Shown here: piece by piece, positions 42,807 through 51,754 of the stretch
Layout: each line of letters opens with the position of its first letter
How positions within the stretch are numbered: the first letter of the stretch is position 1
Assembly (NCBI RefSeq): GCF_033971905.1
Contig: NZ_JALBUT010000001.1
Span: forward strand, 1-64,000
DNA length: 64,000 nt
Reading direction: 5' to 3'
Source of the DNA: Intestinicryptomonas porci
GTDB lineage: Bacteria; Verrucomicrobiota; Verrucomicrobiia; Opitutales; Intestinicryptomonadaceae
The notes under the pieces: generated by a model
Databases searched by the model: none
What the model saw: the letters and a program-made list of their open reading frames with translations, nothing else
Told to the model about the DNA's origin: nothing
Translations under genes and position numbers: made by a program

Positions 42807-43547
42807 ATGAAAATTACAGATAAGTTAATTGCAAACAGGATACAAATTGTTTGCAGGATTTTGTCGGTTGTATTGTTTTCTTTCGTCTTTATGCTTTTTA
42901 TTTGCGGTGCATTTGCAAATGATTTTGACTTTTTTGATAAGACTTTTAGGTGGCTTGATAACGTTCTTATAGTTGCGGCAGTTGCGCTTGTTCTGTTTGT
43001 ATTTGTTTTTGTGATGATTTCTTTTAAGCAAAAAAAGCGTTATGAACTGAAAACAATGCTTCAAATAGATTCGCTTGAAGGGGAAATTGCAAAGCAAGTC
43101 TCAATCGAGCTGTGGAATACTTCGCAGGAAGCGTTAAAAATTGAGAAAATCGGATTTTTGTCGGCTCAGTGGCAGAGAAAGAAAGTTCATGGAAAATTTC
43201 AAGAAGAGCTTGTTTATTTTCCTGTGGAGGCCGCGATTGTTTCAAATAAAAAGCCGCCGTTTGTTTTGGAGGCGGGGGCATTGGAAGTTGTTACTTTTGA
43301 TACGGAAGAAATTTTTTCTGCCTATACTATTTACAAGTTTTTTTACGACATTGCTCCCGCCGGCAGAAAATTAAAAATTTTCGACGGCGACGCATCCGAG
43401 GGCTGTTTGAGAATACGCGTAAAAGACAAGCGATTGAGATTGTTTTCCAAAAAATCGAAGTCGCTATATTTGCAAGTTTGGTTGATGCTTGCCTGCTTTG
43501 TCGCCATATTTTCAGCCTTGTTTTTGTTTGGAAGTTTGTCGAAATGA
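42807..43547 (+). CDS. Membrane protein of unknown function
   Basis: 246 residues. Two membrane helices near the N-terminus (about 18-38 and 52-72), a soluble beta-rich middle (about 80-215), and one more helix at the C-terminus (LQVWLMLACFVAIFSALFLFG). I recognise no domain. Codon use is AT-leaning, unlike the ribosomal genes. Standing alone between guaA and gyrB with no operon partner. Confidence 0.7.
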   Translation: MKITDKLIANRIQIVCRILSVVLFSFVFMLFICGAFANDFDFFDKTFRWLDNVLIVAAVALVLFVFVFVMISFKQKKRYELKTMLQIDSLEGEIAKQVSIELWNTSQEALKIEKIGFLSAQWQRKKVHGKFQEELVYFPVEAAIVSNKKPPFVLEAGALEVVTFDTEEIFSAYTIYKFFYDIAPAGRKLKIFDGDASEGCLRIRVKDKRLRLFSKKSKSLYLQVWLMLACFVAIFSALFLFGSLSK

Positions 43548-43819
43548 AAAGGCGGGGGAGCAGGTTTTTGGGGGAACCGGAATTTTTCAACTCAAATTAT
43601 TGAAAAGCAGTAGGTTGTGCAATGGAAAGGCGCGCCGAAAAAATGCAAAAAACTTTTAAAAAAGTTTGCAATTCAAATGCGCTTATATAGTATAAATATG
43701 AGCGTGAAAAAAGTGGGGAAATCGGCGGATTTTTTTAGAAAAAATGCTTGCGTTTTCGCAAAATTTCATTGGCGCAATTTCCCGTTATCTAAAATCAATT
43801 TATTAAATAAAAACAAAAA
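43548..43819. other. Region upstream of gyrB
   Basis: No credible gene. AACTTTT-AA-AAAAGTT (43651-43666) is a perfect inverted repeat directly before a candidate promoter TTGCAA (43666-43671) and TAGTAT (43688-43693), spaced 16 bases. This probably drives gyrBA, leaving a leader of about 120 bases. A small frame from 43617 that overlaps gyrB has no family signal and is left out. Confidence 0.35.
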
Positions 43820-46312
43820 ATGGCAGACGACATAAAGAAAAACGACAAGTACGATGCTTCAAAAATTCAAAAGCTTGAAGGTCTTGAAGGCGTAAGAAAA
43901 CGTCCCGATATGTATATCGGCGACACTCACGAGAGGGGCTTGCACCACTGTGTGTTTGAAATCGTGGATAATTCCATAGACGAAGCTTTGGCGGGGTACT
44001 GCACTGTCATAAAGGTTTCCGTGCATTCCGACGGCGCGTGCTCCATTGAGGACAATGGTCGCGGCATTCCTGTTGATATTCACCCTGTGTACAAAATTCC
44101 CGCCTTGGAGCTTGTAATGACAAACCTTCACGCGGGCGGCAAATTCGGCAAGGGCGCGTACCAGGTTTCAGGCGGATTGCACGGGGTTGGCGCGAAGTGC
44201 GTAAACGCGGTGTCAATCGAATTTTCAGTCGAAGTCCGCAGGGACGGCAAAATCCACAGAATGGAATTTTCGCGCGGCAAGACAACCCGCAAGATGGAAA
44301 TCACGGGTTCGACCAAAACAACGGGCACTAAAATCACGTTTTTGCCCGACCCCGTGATTTTTGAGGAAACGCGCGAATTCAAATATGAAATTCTAGCAAA
44401 GCGTCTGCGCGAGCTTGCTTTCTTGAACCCTGGAGTTCGCATTGTGCTGTCCGACGAGCGCATAAACAAGGAAGAGGAGTTTTGTTTTAAGGACGGCATT
44501 GCCGAATATGTGATGTTCCTAAACAAGGCGAAAAATGTCGTAAACCCGAAAGTCATTTCTTTTTCGGGAGATTCCGACGCTCCTTCGGGCGGCAAGATAA
44601 TTGTTGATATTGCCTTGCAGTACAACGATTCTTACACCGACCAGATTTACGCTTACGCAAACTCTATTTTCAACGTTGAAGGCGGCACGCATCTTAGCGG
44701 GTTTAGGACTGCCCTTACGCGCGTCATAAACAATTACGCATCCGCCAACAATTTATTGAAGGAAAAGAAGGATAAAGACATCAAAATTTCAGGGGACGAC
44801 GTTCGCGAAGGCTTGACTGCCGTAATTTCCGTGAAAGTTCCCGAACCGCGTTTTGAAGGTCAGACAAAGACAAAGCTTTCAAACAGCGAAGTTGACGGCA
44901 TTGTTCAAAAGGTTGTCGGCGAAAATTTGAAATATTATTTCGAGACAAATCCGCAAATCGCAAAGCGCATCATTGAAAAGACAATCAATGCGGCGCGCGC
45001 AAGAGAAGCGGCAAGAAAGGCGCGCGAAACTGTCCGCAAAACGGCAATCAGCGCGGGCGGACTTCCGGGCAAGCTTGCGGACTGCTCCGAAAAAGACCCG
45101 TCTTTGTGCGAGCTTTACTTGGTCGAAGGCGACTCTGCGGGCGGTTCTGCAAAGCAGGGGCGCGACAGGCGTTACCAGGCGATTTTGCCGCTTAGGGGCA
45201 AGGTCATAAACGTTGAAAAGGCGCGTCTTGACAAGGTTTTGGGCAACAATGAAATCAAGACGATGATTACCGCTTGCGGCACGGGCATTGGCGAAGAGGG
45301 CGAAGGCGCGTTCGACATTTCAAAGGCGCGCTACCACAAAATCGTGATTATGACTGATGCCGATGTTGACGGTTCCCACATCAGAACTTTGCTTCTCACT
45401 TTCTTCTTCCGCCAAATGCGCGGCTTGATTGAAAACGGATATGTTTATATCGCGCAGCCGCCCCTTTACAAAATCAAACGCCGCAAGAACGAACGCTACG
45501 TTATGAACGATGCGGAAATGAACAAGATTTTGATTGAGCTTGGTTCTGAGAATTTGACGCTTGTGCGCTTGTCGGACAATCTCGAATTCAATTCGTCGAA
45601 GGTTGATAAAATCGTAGAGCTTTTGTCGAGGCTTGAAACATTGTCAAGCGGCATAACCCGCTACGGTTGCCAGTTCTCTTCCTACATAAATTCGGACAGG
45701 GACGGTCTTATGCCGCGCTATGTCGCCCGCATCCGCACGGGCAACAAGGAGGAATTCCGCTTCCTCTTTAACGACGAGGAGCGTTCGCAGTTCTTTGTCG
45801 AGTTCGACAATACCGAAGACCTTTTCAGCGCGGCGACCATTCGCGAAGTTCTCGATGAAAACGGCAACAAGGTCCAGCAGCGCATTGGCGTTTATGAAAT
45901 TTACGAAGCCCACCAAATAGAAAAAGTCTTGCAGGAATTGGAAAAGCTCGGCTTTGACGACAAGGCTTATTCGCCTTCCGACGAGCCGCGCTTCAAGCTC
46001 ATAGAAAAGAATTCCGACGGTGGAATAGTCGCGCAGGAGACGATATTCACGGCTCTTGAAATGGTTGCGAAAATTCGCGAACTCGGCAAGAGGGGCATGT
46101 CAATCCAGCGTTATAAAGGCTTGGGCGAAATGAATCCCGACCAGCTCTATGAAACGACGATGGACCCCGAAAAGCGCACTCTCTTGCGCGTTTCCATTGA
46201 AGATGCCGCTTTGGCAGACAGTACTTTTGCAATGCTTATGGGCGAAGACGTGCCGATACGCCGCGCGTTTATCGAAGACAATGCGCTCAACGCATCTTAC
46301 TTGGACATCTGA
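43820..46312 (+). CDS. gyrB: DNA gyrase subunit B
   Basis: ATPase and TOPRIM subunit that drives negative supercoiling. 830 residues: GHKL ATPase (EIVDNSIDEALAG, with the Mg2+ binding Asn; GGLHGVGAKCVNA), transducer, then TOPRIM with LVEGDSAGGSAKQGRDRR and TDADVDGSHIRTL, and the C-terminal QRYKGLGEMNPDQLYETTM. No Shine-Dalgarno before the ATG. 18 bases before gyrA. Confidence 0.98.
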   Translation: MADDIKKNDKYDASKIQKLEGLEGVRKRPDMYIGDTHERGLHHCVFEIVDNSIDEALAGYCTVIKVSVHSDGACSIEDNGRGIPVDIHPVYKIPALELVMTNLHAGGKFGKGAYQVSGGLHGVGAKCVNAVSIEFSVEVRRDGKIHRMEFSRGKTTRKMEITGSTKTTGTKITFLPDPVIFEETREFKYEILAKRLRELAFLNPGVRIVLSDERINKEEEFCFKDGIAEYVMFLNKAKNVVNPKVISFSGDSDAPSGGKIIVDIALQYNDSYTDQIYAYANSIFNVEGGTHLSGFRTALTRVINNYASANNLLKEKKDKDIKISGDDVREGLTAVISVKVPEPRFEGQTKTKLSNSEVDGIVQKVVGENLKYYFETNPQIAKRIIEKTINAARAREAARKARETVRKTAISAGGLPGKLADCSEKDPSLCELYLVEGDSAGGSAKQGRDRRYQAILPLRGKVINVEKARLDKVLGNNEIKTMITACGTGIGEEGEGAFDISKARYHKIVIMTDADVDGSHIRTLLLTFFFRQMRGLIENGYVYIAQPPLYKIKRRKNERYVMNDAEMNKILIELGSENLTLVRLSDNLEFNSSKVDKIVELLSRLETLSSGITRYGCQFSSYINSDRDGLMPRYVARIRTGNKEEFRFLFNDEERSQFFVEFDNTEDLFSAATIREVLDENGNKVQQRIGVYEIYEAHQIEKVLQELEKLGFDDKAYSPSDEPRFKLIEKNSDGGIVAQETIFTALEMVAKIRELGKRGMSIQRYKGLGEMNPDQLYETTMDPEKRTLLRVSIEDAALADSTFAMLMGEDVPIRRAFIEDNALNASYLDI

Positions 46313-46330
46313 TTTTAGAAGGAATTTACT

Positions 46331-48826
46331 ATGTACGCAGAAAACGAAAAAGTATTGCCTGCCAGCATTACGGACATAATGCAGGGCGCATACATCGACT
46401 ATTCGATGTCGGTCATTATTTCCCGTGCGCTTCCCGATGTGCGCGACGGCATGAAGCCTGTGCAGCGCAGAATTTTGTACGCAATGTTGCGCGAAGGGCT
46501 GCTCCACAACAGGGCTTTTGACAAATGCGCGGGCGTCGTCGGCGAAGTTCTTAAAAACTACCACCCGCACGGCGACAGCTCCGTTTACGACACATTGGTG
46601 CGCCTTGCGCAGGATTGGGTCATGGGTTATCCGCTCGTAATGCCCCAGGGCAACTTCGGTTCAATCGATGGCGACAGCGCGGCGGCATACCGATACACGG
46701 AGTGTAAATTGAGCGCGCTTGCCGAAGAGCTTTTGCGCGACATCGACGAAGACACGGTTGACTTTGTGCCGAACTACAAGGAATCGACGACGGAGCCGTC
46801 CGTTTTGCCGTCCGCCTTGCCCGCCCTTCTAATGAACGGCTCAACGGGCATCGCTGTAGGCATGACGACAAACATTCCTCCGCACAATCTTGGCGAACTC
46901 ATAGACGCAACTTGCGCGATTATCGACAATCCTTCGATTTCCATTGACGAAATCATAAAGCTTTTGCCCGGCCCCGACTTCCCGACAGGCGGCGTAATTA
47001 CCGGCAGAAGCGGCATCGAAAGCTATATGAAAACGGGCAAGGGCATCGTCAAAATGCGTGGCGTTGCGCATGTCGAGGACCTTAAAAACGGCAAGGAACA
47101 GATTGTAATCACTGAAATTCCCTACAATGTAAATCGCGCCGCCTTGGTCGAAAAAATCGCGGATTTGGTAAGCGAAAAAGTCATTACAGAAATCAGTGAC
47201 TTGCGCGACGAGTCCGACAAGAACACCCGCATTGTCATCGAGCTTAAACGCGGCGAAGCTCCGAGAGTCGTTTTGAACAAGCTCTACAAGCATACACCGC
47301 TTGAATCTTCTTTCGGCGCGATTTTGCTTGCTCTTGACAAGCGCAGACCAAAGCAGATGAACATCAAGGAAATGATAGAGTGCTACATCGAGCACCGCCG
47401 CGACGTCATTTACCGCCGCACGCAGTTCCTTCTCCGAAAGGCGGAAGACAGGGCGCACATTTTGGAAGGCTTTAAAATCGCGCTCAACAACCTCGACGAT
47501 TTTGTAAAAATTATCCGCGCAAGCAAAAACCGCGACGAGGCAAAGTCTTCTTTGATGGCGAAATATCCGCTTTCGGAACGCCAGACGAACGCAATTTTGG
47601 ATATGAGGCTCTACCAGCTCACGGGTCTCGAACGCGAAAAAATCGAAAACGAATACATGGAGCTTATGAAGCTCATTCAGGAATACCGTTCAATTCTTGA
47701 AAACGAACATAAGCTTTTGAAGGTAATCAAAGAAGACTTGCAGGAAATGCGCAAGAAGTATGCAGGCGTCCGCCGCACGCAGATTGTCGCAGAAGAGGGC
47801 GAATTCCGCATGGAAGACGTAATCGCAAACGAAGGCTGCATCATTACGGTTTCGCACAACGGCTTCATAAAACGCACGGGCGTAAGCGCGTACCGCTCCC
47901 AAAAGCGCGGCGGCAAGGGCGTAATCGGTTCGGGGCAGTACGACGAAGACTTCATAGAGCATCTCTTTACCGCCTCCACGCACGATTATATCATGTTCTT
48001 TATGAACAACGGCAGGGTGTATGTCCACAAGGTTTACGAAATTCCCGAAGGTACCCGAATTTCAAAGGGGCGTTCAATCAAAAATGTTTTGGACTTGCAG
48101 CCCGATGAAAAAGTCGCGGCTATGATTTGCGTAAAGAATTTGGACGATGCCGACAAGAGCCTCATTATGGCAACCAAAAACGGCGTCGTTAAAAAGACAG
48201 TTCTTTCCGACTACAAAAACTGCCGAAAAGGCGGCATAATCGGCATCAATTTAGATGAAGGCGACGATTTGATTGGCGTTGTTTTGGCTGAAAAAGATTC
48301 CGAAGTCGTGCTTATAACCTATGCGGGCATGTCGATTAGATTTAGCGAAAACGATTTGCGCGCGCAGGGCAGGGCGACACGCGGCGTAAGGGGCGTCACC
48401 CTCAAAAAGGAAAACGACTGCGTCAAGGCGGTAGTGGTGGTTGACAGCGGTTCAACTCTGCTAATCGCGGGCGAGCTCGGACAGGGCAAGCGCACGAATT
48501 ACGATGAATATAGGCTTCAAAACCGCGGCGGTTCGGGCGTTATTGCAATCAAAACTCACGGTGTTGCGGGCGCATTGTCAGTGCGCGAAGACGATGAAAT
48601 TATGATGTTCACACAGGGCGGGCAGGCTGTTCGCTCCCCCGTAAAGGACATCAGAGTAATCGGCAGAACAACTCAGGGCGTTCGCTTGATTAACCTTGCG
48701 GAAGGCGACAAGCTTGTCGGTATATCGCGCGTTGTCAATACCCGCGACGGCGACGATGTCTCCGCAGAAGAAGGCGGCGTTGAAGGAAATGCAGAGGCTT
48801 CGTCTTCCGAACCTGCGCAGGAATAA
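46331..48826 (+). CDS. gyrA: DNA gyrase subunit A
   Basis: Breaks and reseals DNA. 831 residues. Catalytic Y122 lies in AAYRYTE with the preceding R121. The quinolone region HPHGDSSVYDTLV has S83 and D87 (E. coli numbering), so no known resistance change. The C-terminal beta-pinwheel holds the GyrA box as QKRGGKG (about 521-527), marking it as gyrase rather than topoisomerase IV. The end is acidic (AEEGGVEGNAEASSSEPAQE). AAGGAA precedes the ATG. Confidence 0.98.
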   Translation: MYAENEKVLPASITDIMQGAYIDYSMSVIISRALPDVRDGMKPVQRRILYAMLREGLLHNRAFDKCAGVVGEVLKNYHPHGDSSVYDTLVRLAQDWVMGYPLVMPQGNFGSIDGDSAAAYRYTECKLSALAEELLRDIDEDTVDFVPNYKESTTEPSVLPSALPALLMNGSTGIAVGMTTNIPPHNLGELIDATCAIIDNPSISIDEIIKLLPGPDFPTGGVITGRSGIESYMKTGKGIVKMRGVAHVEDLKNGKEQIVITEIPYNVNRAALVEKIADLVSEKVITEISDLRDESDKNTRIVIELKRGEAPRVVLNKLYKHTPLESSFGAILLALDKRRPKQMNIKEMIECYIEHRRDVIYRRTQFLLRKAEDRAHILEGFKIALNNLDDFVKIIRASKNRDEAKSSLMAKYPLSERQTNAILDMRLYQLTGLEREKIENEYMELMKLIQEYRSILENEHKLLKVIKEDLQEMRKKYAGVRRTQIVAEEGEFRMEDVIANEGCIITVSHNGFIKRTGVSAYRSQKRGGKGVIGSGQYDEDFIEHLFTASTHDYIMFFMNNGRVYVHKVYEIPEGTRISKGRSIKNVLDLQPDEKVAAMICVKNLDDADKSLIMATKNGVVKKTVLSDYKNCRKGGIIGINLDEGDDLIGVVLAEKDSEVVLITYAGMSIRFSENDLRAQGRATRGVRGVTLKKENDCVKAVVVVDSGSTLLIAGELGQGKRTNYDEYRLQNRGGSGVIAIKTHGVAGALSVREDDEIMMFTQGGQAVRSPVKDIRVIGRTTQGVRLINLAEGDKLVGISRVVNTRDGDDVSAEEGGVEGNAEASSSEPAQE

Positions 48827-48842
48827 TTCAATGCTCTTTTGG

Positions 48843-48877
48843 GCGGCGGAAGGGAAATCCCTTCCGCCGCTTTTTTT
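48843..48877 (+). terminator. Terminator of gyrBA
   Basis: GCGGCGGAAGGG (48843-48854), loop AAAT, CCCTTCCGCCGC (48859-48870), then seven T. Near perfect. Confidence 0.95.
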
Positions 48878-48932
48878 GTCCGATTTCCAACTGATAAAAA
48901 AATATTTACTTTTTTGTAAAAATGGGAATAAT

Positions 48933-48960
48933 TTACACTTATATTTTTATTAATACGATT
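48933..48960 (+). promoter_or_regulatory. Promoter of the sugar transferase gene
   Basis: TTTACA (48933-48938), 16-base spacer, TACGAT (48955-48960). The ATG follows only five bases after the -10 box, so the transcript is predicted to start at or just after the ATG, that is leaderless or nearly so. Confidence 0.5.
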
Positions 48961-48965
48961 CTCGA

Positions 48966-49598
48966 ATGAAGGGGTATTTAAAAGTTAAAAGAGCGATGGA
49001 TATTTTTATGTCTGTTTCTTTGATTGTGGCTTTATCTCCCATCTTGCTGTTAGGCTATTTGCTCTCAAAAATTTTCGTTTCCAAAAATGCGTTGTTTATT
49101 CAAGAACGCGGAGGTTTGTACGAGAGGAAAATCTATGTTTACAAACTTAAAACGATGAAAGACGCTTTTGACAAAGACGGAAATCTTCTTCCCGACGAAT
49201 ACAGAATTTGCAAAGTCGGCTCTTTTTTGAGGCGTTTTTCAATCGACGAGCTTCCCCAGCTTTTCAATGTCTTGAAAGGCGACATGTCTATGATAGGCCC
49301 CCGTCCGCTTATGATTTCTACTGTTGAAAGTATGCCCAAGCAGTACCGCCGCAGGTCGAGTGTTTTGCCGGGCATTACGGGGCTTGCCCAAGTCAACGGT
49401 CGCAACAATTTAAAGTACAGTGTAAAGTATTCTTTTGACATTGAATATGTTGACAACATTTCGTTTTGGCTCGATTTAAAAATTATATTTCTGACCGTTT
49501 TTGCGGTGTTGTTTGCAGATGACAGCACGAAATATACGGACGTTCAAGGGCTTGACGACGTTGGCGGGATTAATAACGACCCCCGCGTCAAAAAATAA
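48966..49598 (+). CDS. Undecaprenyl-phosphate sugar transferase
   Basis: 210 residues of the bacterial sugar transferase family (WcaJ/PssY type), the short form with one hydrophobic helix (about 12-34). It transfers a sugar phosphate to undecaprenyl phosphate to start exopolysaccharide or O-antigen units. The core RFSIDELPQLFNVLKGDMSM, GPRPL (about 92-117), PGITGLAQVNGRN and the final LDLKII stretch are typical. No other polysaccharide gene is near. Its stop codon abuts structured repeat copy C. Confidence 0.88.
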   Translation: MKGYLKVKRAMDIFMSVSLIVALSPILLLGYLLSKIFVSKNALFIQERGGLYERKIYVYKLKTMKDAFDKDGNLLPDEYRICKVGSFLRRFSIDELPQLFNVLKGDMSMIGPRPLMISTVESMPKQYRRRSSVLPGITGLAQVNGRNNLKYSVKYSFDIEYVDNISFWLDLKIIFLTVFAVLFADDSTKYTDVQGLDDVGGINNDPRVKK

Positions 49599-49815
49599 AA
49601 AAACGGAATAAAGCGGAATGCGAAAAATGAAAAATCATTTTTTTAATATAGAGCTAAGGCATCCGTAAAAGATATTTTTCGCATTCCTTGCCCTCCATCT
49701 TGGGATTTCTTCGGACTTGCGTACATTTGTACGCTGACGCCTCGAAATCCGCAAGAGCATCGGGCATTTCTTCCGTTTTTTGCGTATCAAAGCCCACACC
49801 TATCAAACAGCTTGG
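49599..49815. repeat. Structured mosaic repeat, copy C (inverted)
   Basis: Reverse-complement relative of copy A. Its first base follows the sugar transferase stop TAA. The right 89 bases of copy A and 69 bases of its main hairpin (49685-49755) recur without a change. It lacks 48 and 81 bases of copy A (both multiples of three). The closing stem is GGAATGCGAAAAAT (49615-49628) with ATTTTTCGCATTCC (49674-49687). The far end CACACCTATCAAACAG is the inverted signature of the left end. Confidence 0.85.
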
Positions 49816-50107
49816 TGCAATCCCGTACCAATTCCAACATAACGTATCAAGTAGCTGAATTTAAATTAGGACTTATTTTTTACACAATCTATCAAACAAC
49901 TTCACAATAAAAGATTTAGGATTCAAACATGTCGAAATGTAAATGTGAGTACAAATGGGAAAAAAATCTATCTACTACGGAGACGTTAACTGTAAAGTAT
50001 GTGATGTTTTATAGATGTGGACTTTGGGTCGTAAAACAAAAAAATAACCCCCTGATTAAAAAAATATATTTGATACGCCGTTTTGGAATGGAGACGGAAT
50101 TTCGTTA
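49816..50107. repeat. Decayed fragments of the structured repeat family (B')
   Basis: 49890-49902 (CTATCAAACAACTT) is an inverted relic of the left-end signature. 49948-50036 (AAATGGGAAAAAAATCTA..., GATGTTTTATAGATGTGG) is a diverged plus-oriented copy of the right end of one unit running into the left end of the next, as at 21521-21570. No gene in this stretch is supported. Confidence 0.6.
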
Positions 50108-50330
50108 AGTTGTTTGATAGGTGTGGGCTTTGGGACATAAAAAACGGAATAAACGCGCGATGCTGTTGTGTTTTGCGAATGGGGAGCTGTACTTTGTACT
50201 GCCCCCTGAGCAAAACCAACATGGAGCGCGAGGAATGGGCAAAAAATCTATCTACTATGGAAGCGTTAGCTCTTTATCTTTTAGATTTTTTTGTTTTTTT
50301 GCCCATTCCGCTTTATTCCGTTTTTTTCAA
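50108..50330. repeat. Structured mosaic repeat, copy B
   Basis: Left end GTTTGATAGGTGTGGGC, then AAAAAACGGAATAAA; right end TTTATTCCGTTTTTTT overlaps the pssA stop. The interior differs from copies A and C but keeps the plan: a hairpin GTAC-TTT-GTAC within GC and GGGG/CCCC arms (50179-50206), and a closing stem GGAATGGGCAAAAAA (50232-50246) with TTTTTTGCCCATTCC (50295-50309), 15 perfect pairs. Where copies A and C read GCG/CGC in the stem, this one reads GGGC/GCCC. Confidence 0.85.
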
Positions 50331-51227
50331 TTTTTTGCCGAATAAATATGACAAAATACTGTATAGCTTGGGCAAATACATCATCGGCGGAATCAATATG
50401 TACAACAAAAATATAATCGTGAAACTGTAAACACCCATGTAAATAATTAAAAATATGCATGCTATTATAGCGACAAAAGAGCGAATTCTTGCACTGGTAT
50501 TCCAGTTTATATGCTTAAATGATGGATAAGGTATGTTGCTTATCATCAAAAATGAAATGAGCAGCATTACAGGCACAATCCAAAGCGTGTAGTTCCAAAG
50601 ATCCAAATGCAGCATCGTAAGCGCGATTGAAGACATTGCACCTGCCGCGGCGGGAACGGGAAGTCCGCTGAAATCCCCTTTTTCGTATTTTTCATGACCC
50701 GCGATGTACGGATTTGTGATTACGTTGAAGCGCGCAAGGCGAATGCACCCGCAAAGAAGATATATGAACGCGACAAACCACCCGATAGGCGATATAAAAC
50801 TTTGCATGCGCTCTGAAAACTGTTCGTGCATCGGATTTAAAGTCAATAGGAATGTCAAGAGGCTCGGCGCAACTCCGAATGCAATGGAGTCGGCAATGGA
50901 ATCGAATTCCTTGCCAAAAAGAGAAGTTTTGCCGCTTGCGCGCGCCACTCTGCCGTCGAGGGCATCGCAGAAAACGGAAAGCAAAATCGCGAGTATCGCA
51001 ACGACGTAGTAGCTTGCGCTCGGGTTTGTTTTAGGATCCGTCTTTACGAAGAAATTTGCAATCGTATGTATTGCCGATTCCGTTTGGGCGTCAAATCTGC
51101 CGCGCATGCAAAGGATTATTGACAAGAAGCCGAAAAACAAATTTCCCGCCGTGAAGAAGTTTGGCAGGATGTAGATTTTGCTTGCCTGGTGGACGTTTGA
51201 CCAAAGTGCCGGTTTTTCTTGTGTCAT
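50313..51227 (-). CDS. pssA: CDP-diacylglycerol-serine O-phosphatidyltransferase
   Basis: Makes phosphatidylserine from CDP-diacylglycerol and serine in the inner membrane. 304 residues, many membrane helices. The CDP-alcohol phosphotransferase motif is perfect: D88, D91, G92, A95, R96, G105, D109 and D113 in DALDGRVARASGKTS / LFGKEFDSIAD. The last codons (K-K-L-K-K-T-E-stop) are encoded by the terminal repeat of structured element B, so its natural C-terminus has been replaced or extended. It is cotranscribed with the RelE-like gene upstream, seven bases apart. Confidence 0.9.
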   Translation of the reverse strand: MTQEKPALWSNVHQASKIYILPNFFTAGNLFFGFLSIILCMRGRFDAQTESAIHTIANFFVKTDPKTNPSASYYVVAILAILLSVFCDALDGRVARASGKTSLFGKEFDSIADSIAFGVAPSLLTFLLTLNPMHEQFSERMQSFISPIGWFVAFIYLLCGCIRLARFNVITNPYIAGHEKYEKGDFSGLPVPAAAGAMSSIALTMLHLDLWNYTLWIVPVMLLISFLMISNIPYPSFKHINWNTSARIRSFVAIIACIFLIIYMGVYSFTIIFLLYILIPPMMYLPKLYSILSYLFGKKLKKTE

Positions 51228-51234
51228 AAATTTA

Positions 51235-51591
51235 TTATTTTTTCAATGATTCCAAGTATTTCCAGAAATTATCTTCCTGCTCAATCATTGTTTCTTCCGT
51301 AAACGGGAGCTTGAAGCGGAACACAAAATCGGCAAGCGTGTGCTTGTGCAGGACGTAGTTTGCGGAAATTGTTTGGTTTTGTTCGCTGATTTCAAAATAT
51401 ATGCGGTAGTCTCCGACGCGCAGTCTGTAAAAATTTCTGCCAAAACGGTGGAAAGACCCCAATTCTCCCTTGCCTGACGCCAAGTCTTCGGGAGTGATGG
51501 AGCTGAGCTTTTCGATAATCTCGAATTGCGCGGGCTTGGAGAGCTTGTTGATTTCGCCCATCGCCTGATTGCTGAAATTTACCTGATACAT
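51235..51591 (-). CDS. RelE/StbE-like protein without antitoxin
   Basis: 118 residues. The core FYRLRVGDYRIYFEISEQNQTISANYV (middle part shown as FYRLRVGDYRI) is the RelE/ParE superfamily signature with the two catalytic-type arginines. No HTH or Phd-type antitoxin gene is adjacent: the partner is pssA, seven bases downstream. It may be an orphan toxin tamed by mutation, or a regulator; TTGCAA and TTTAAT on the minus strand (51637-51659 region) could be its promoter. Confidence 0.75.
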   Translation of the reverse strand: MYQVNFSNQAMGEINKLSKPAQFEIIEKLSSITPEDLASGKGELGSFHRFGRNFYRLRVGDYRIYFEISEQNQTISANYVLHKHTLADFVFRFKLPFTEETMIEQEDNFWKYLESLKK

Positions 51592-51754
51592 ATTAAAAAA
51601 TCCCCCAAATTAAAATATTGTTAGTTTCAAATTGCAAGTTATATTATCCGCCTTTAAATGCTGATTACGAGAAAAAATTTGAAACTTTTTTTTTGTGTCG
51701 TTGTTTGTATGGGCGTAAACCGATTTAAACCACAACCCATAAATTAGTACAACC

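Noticed and set aside
43617..43835. 72-codon frame before gyrB
   Set aside because: Overlaps the gyrB start, lacks a ribosome binding site, and is AT-rich leader-like sequence.
49599..50330. Insertion sequence with transposase
   Set aside because: No transposase ORF lies between the terminal repeats; only short non-autonomous elements are seen.
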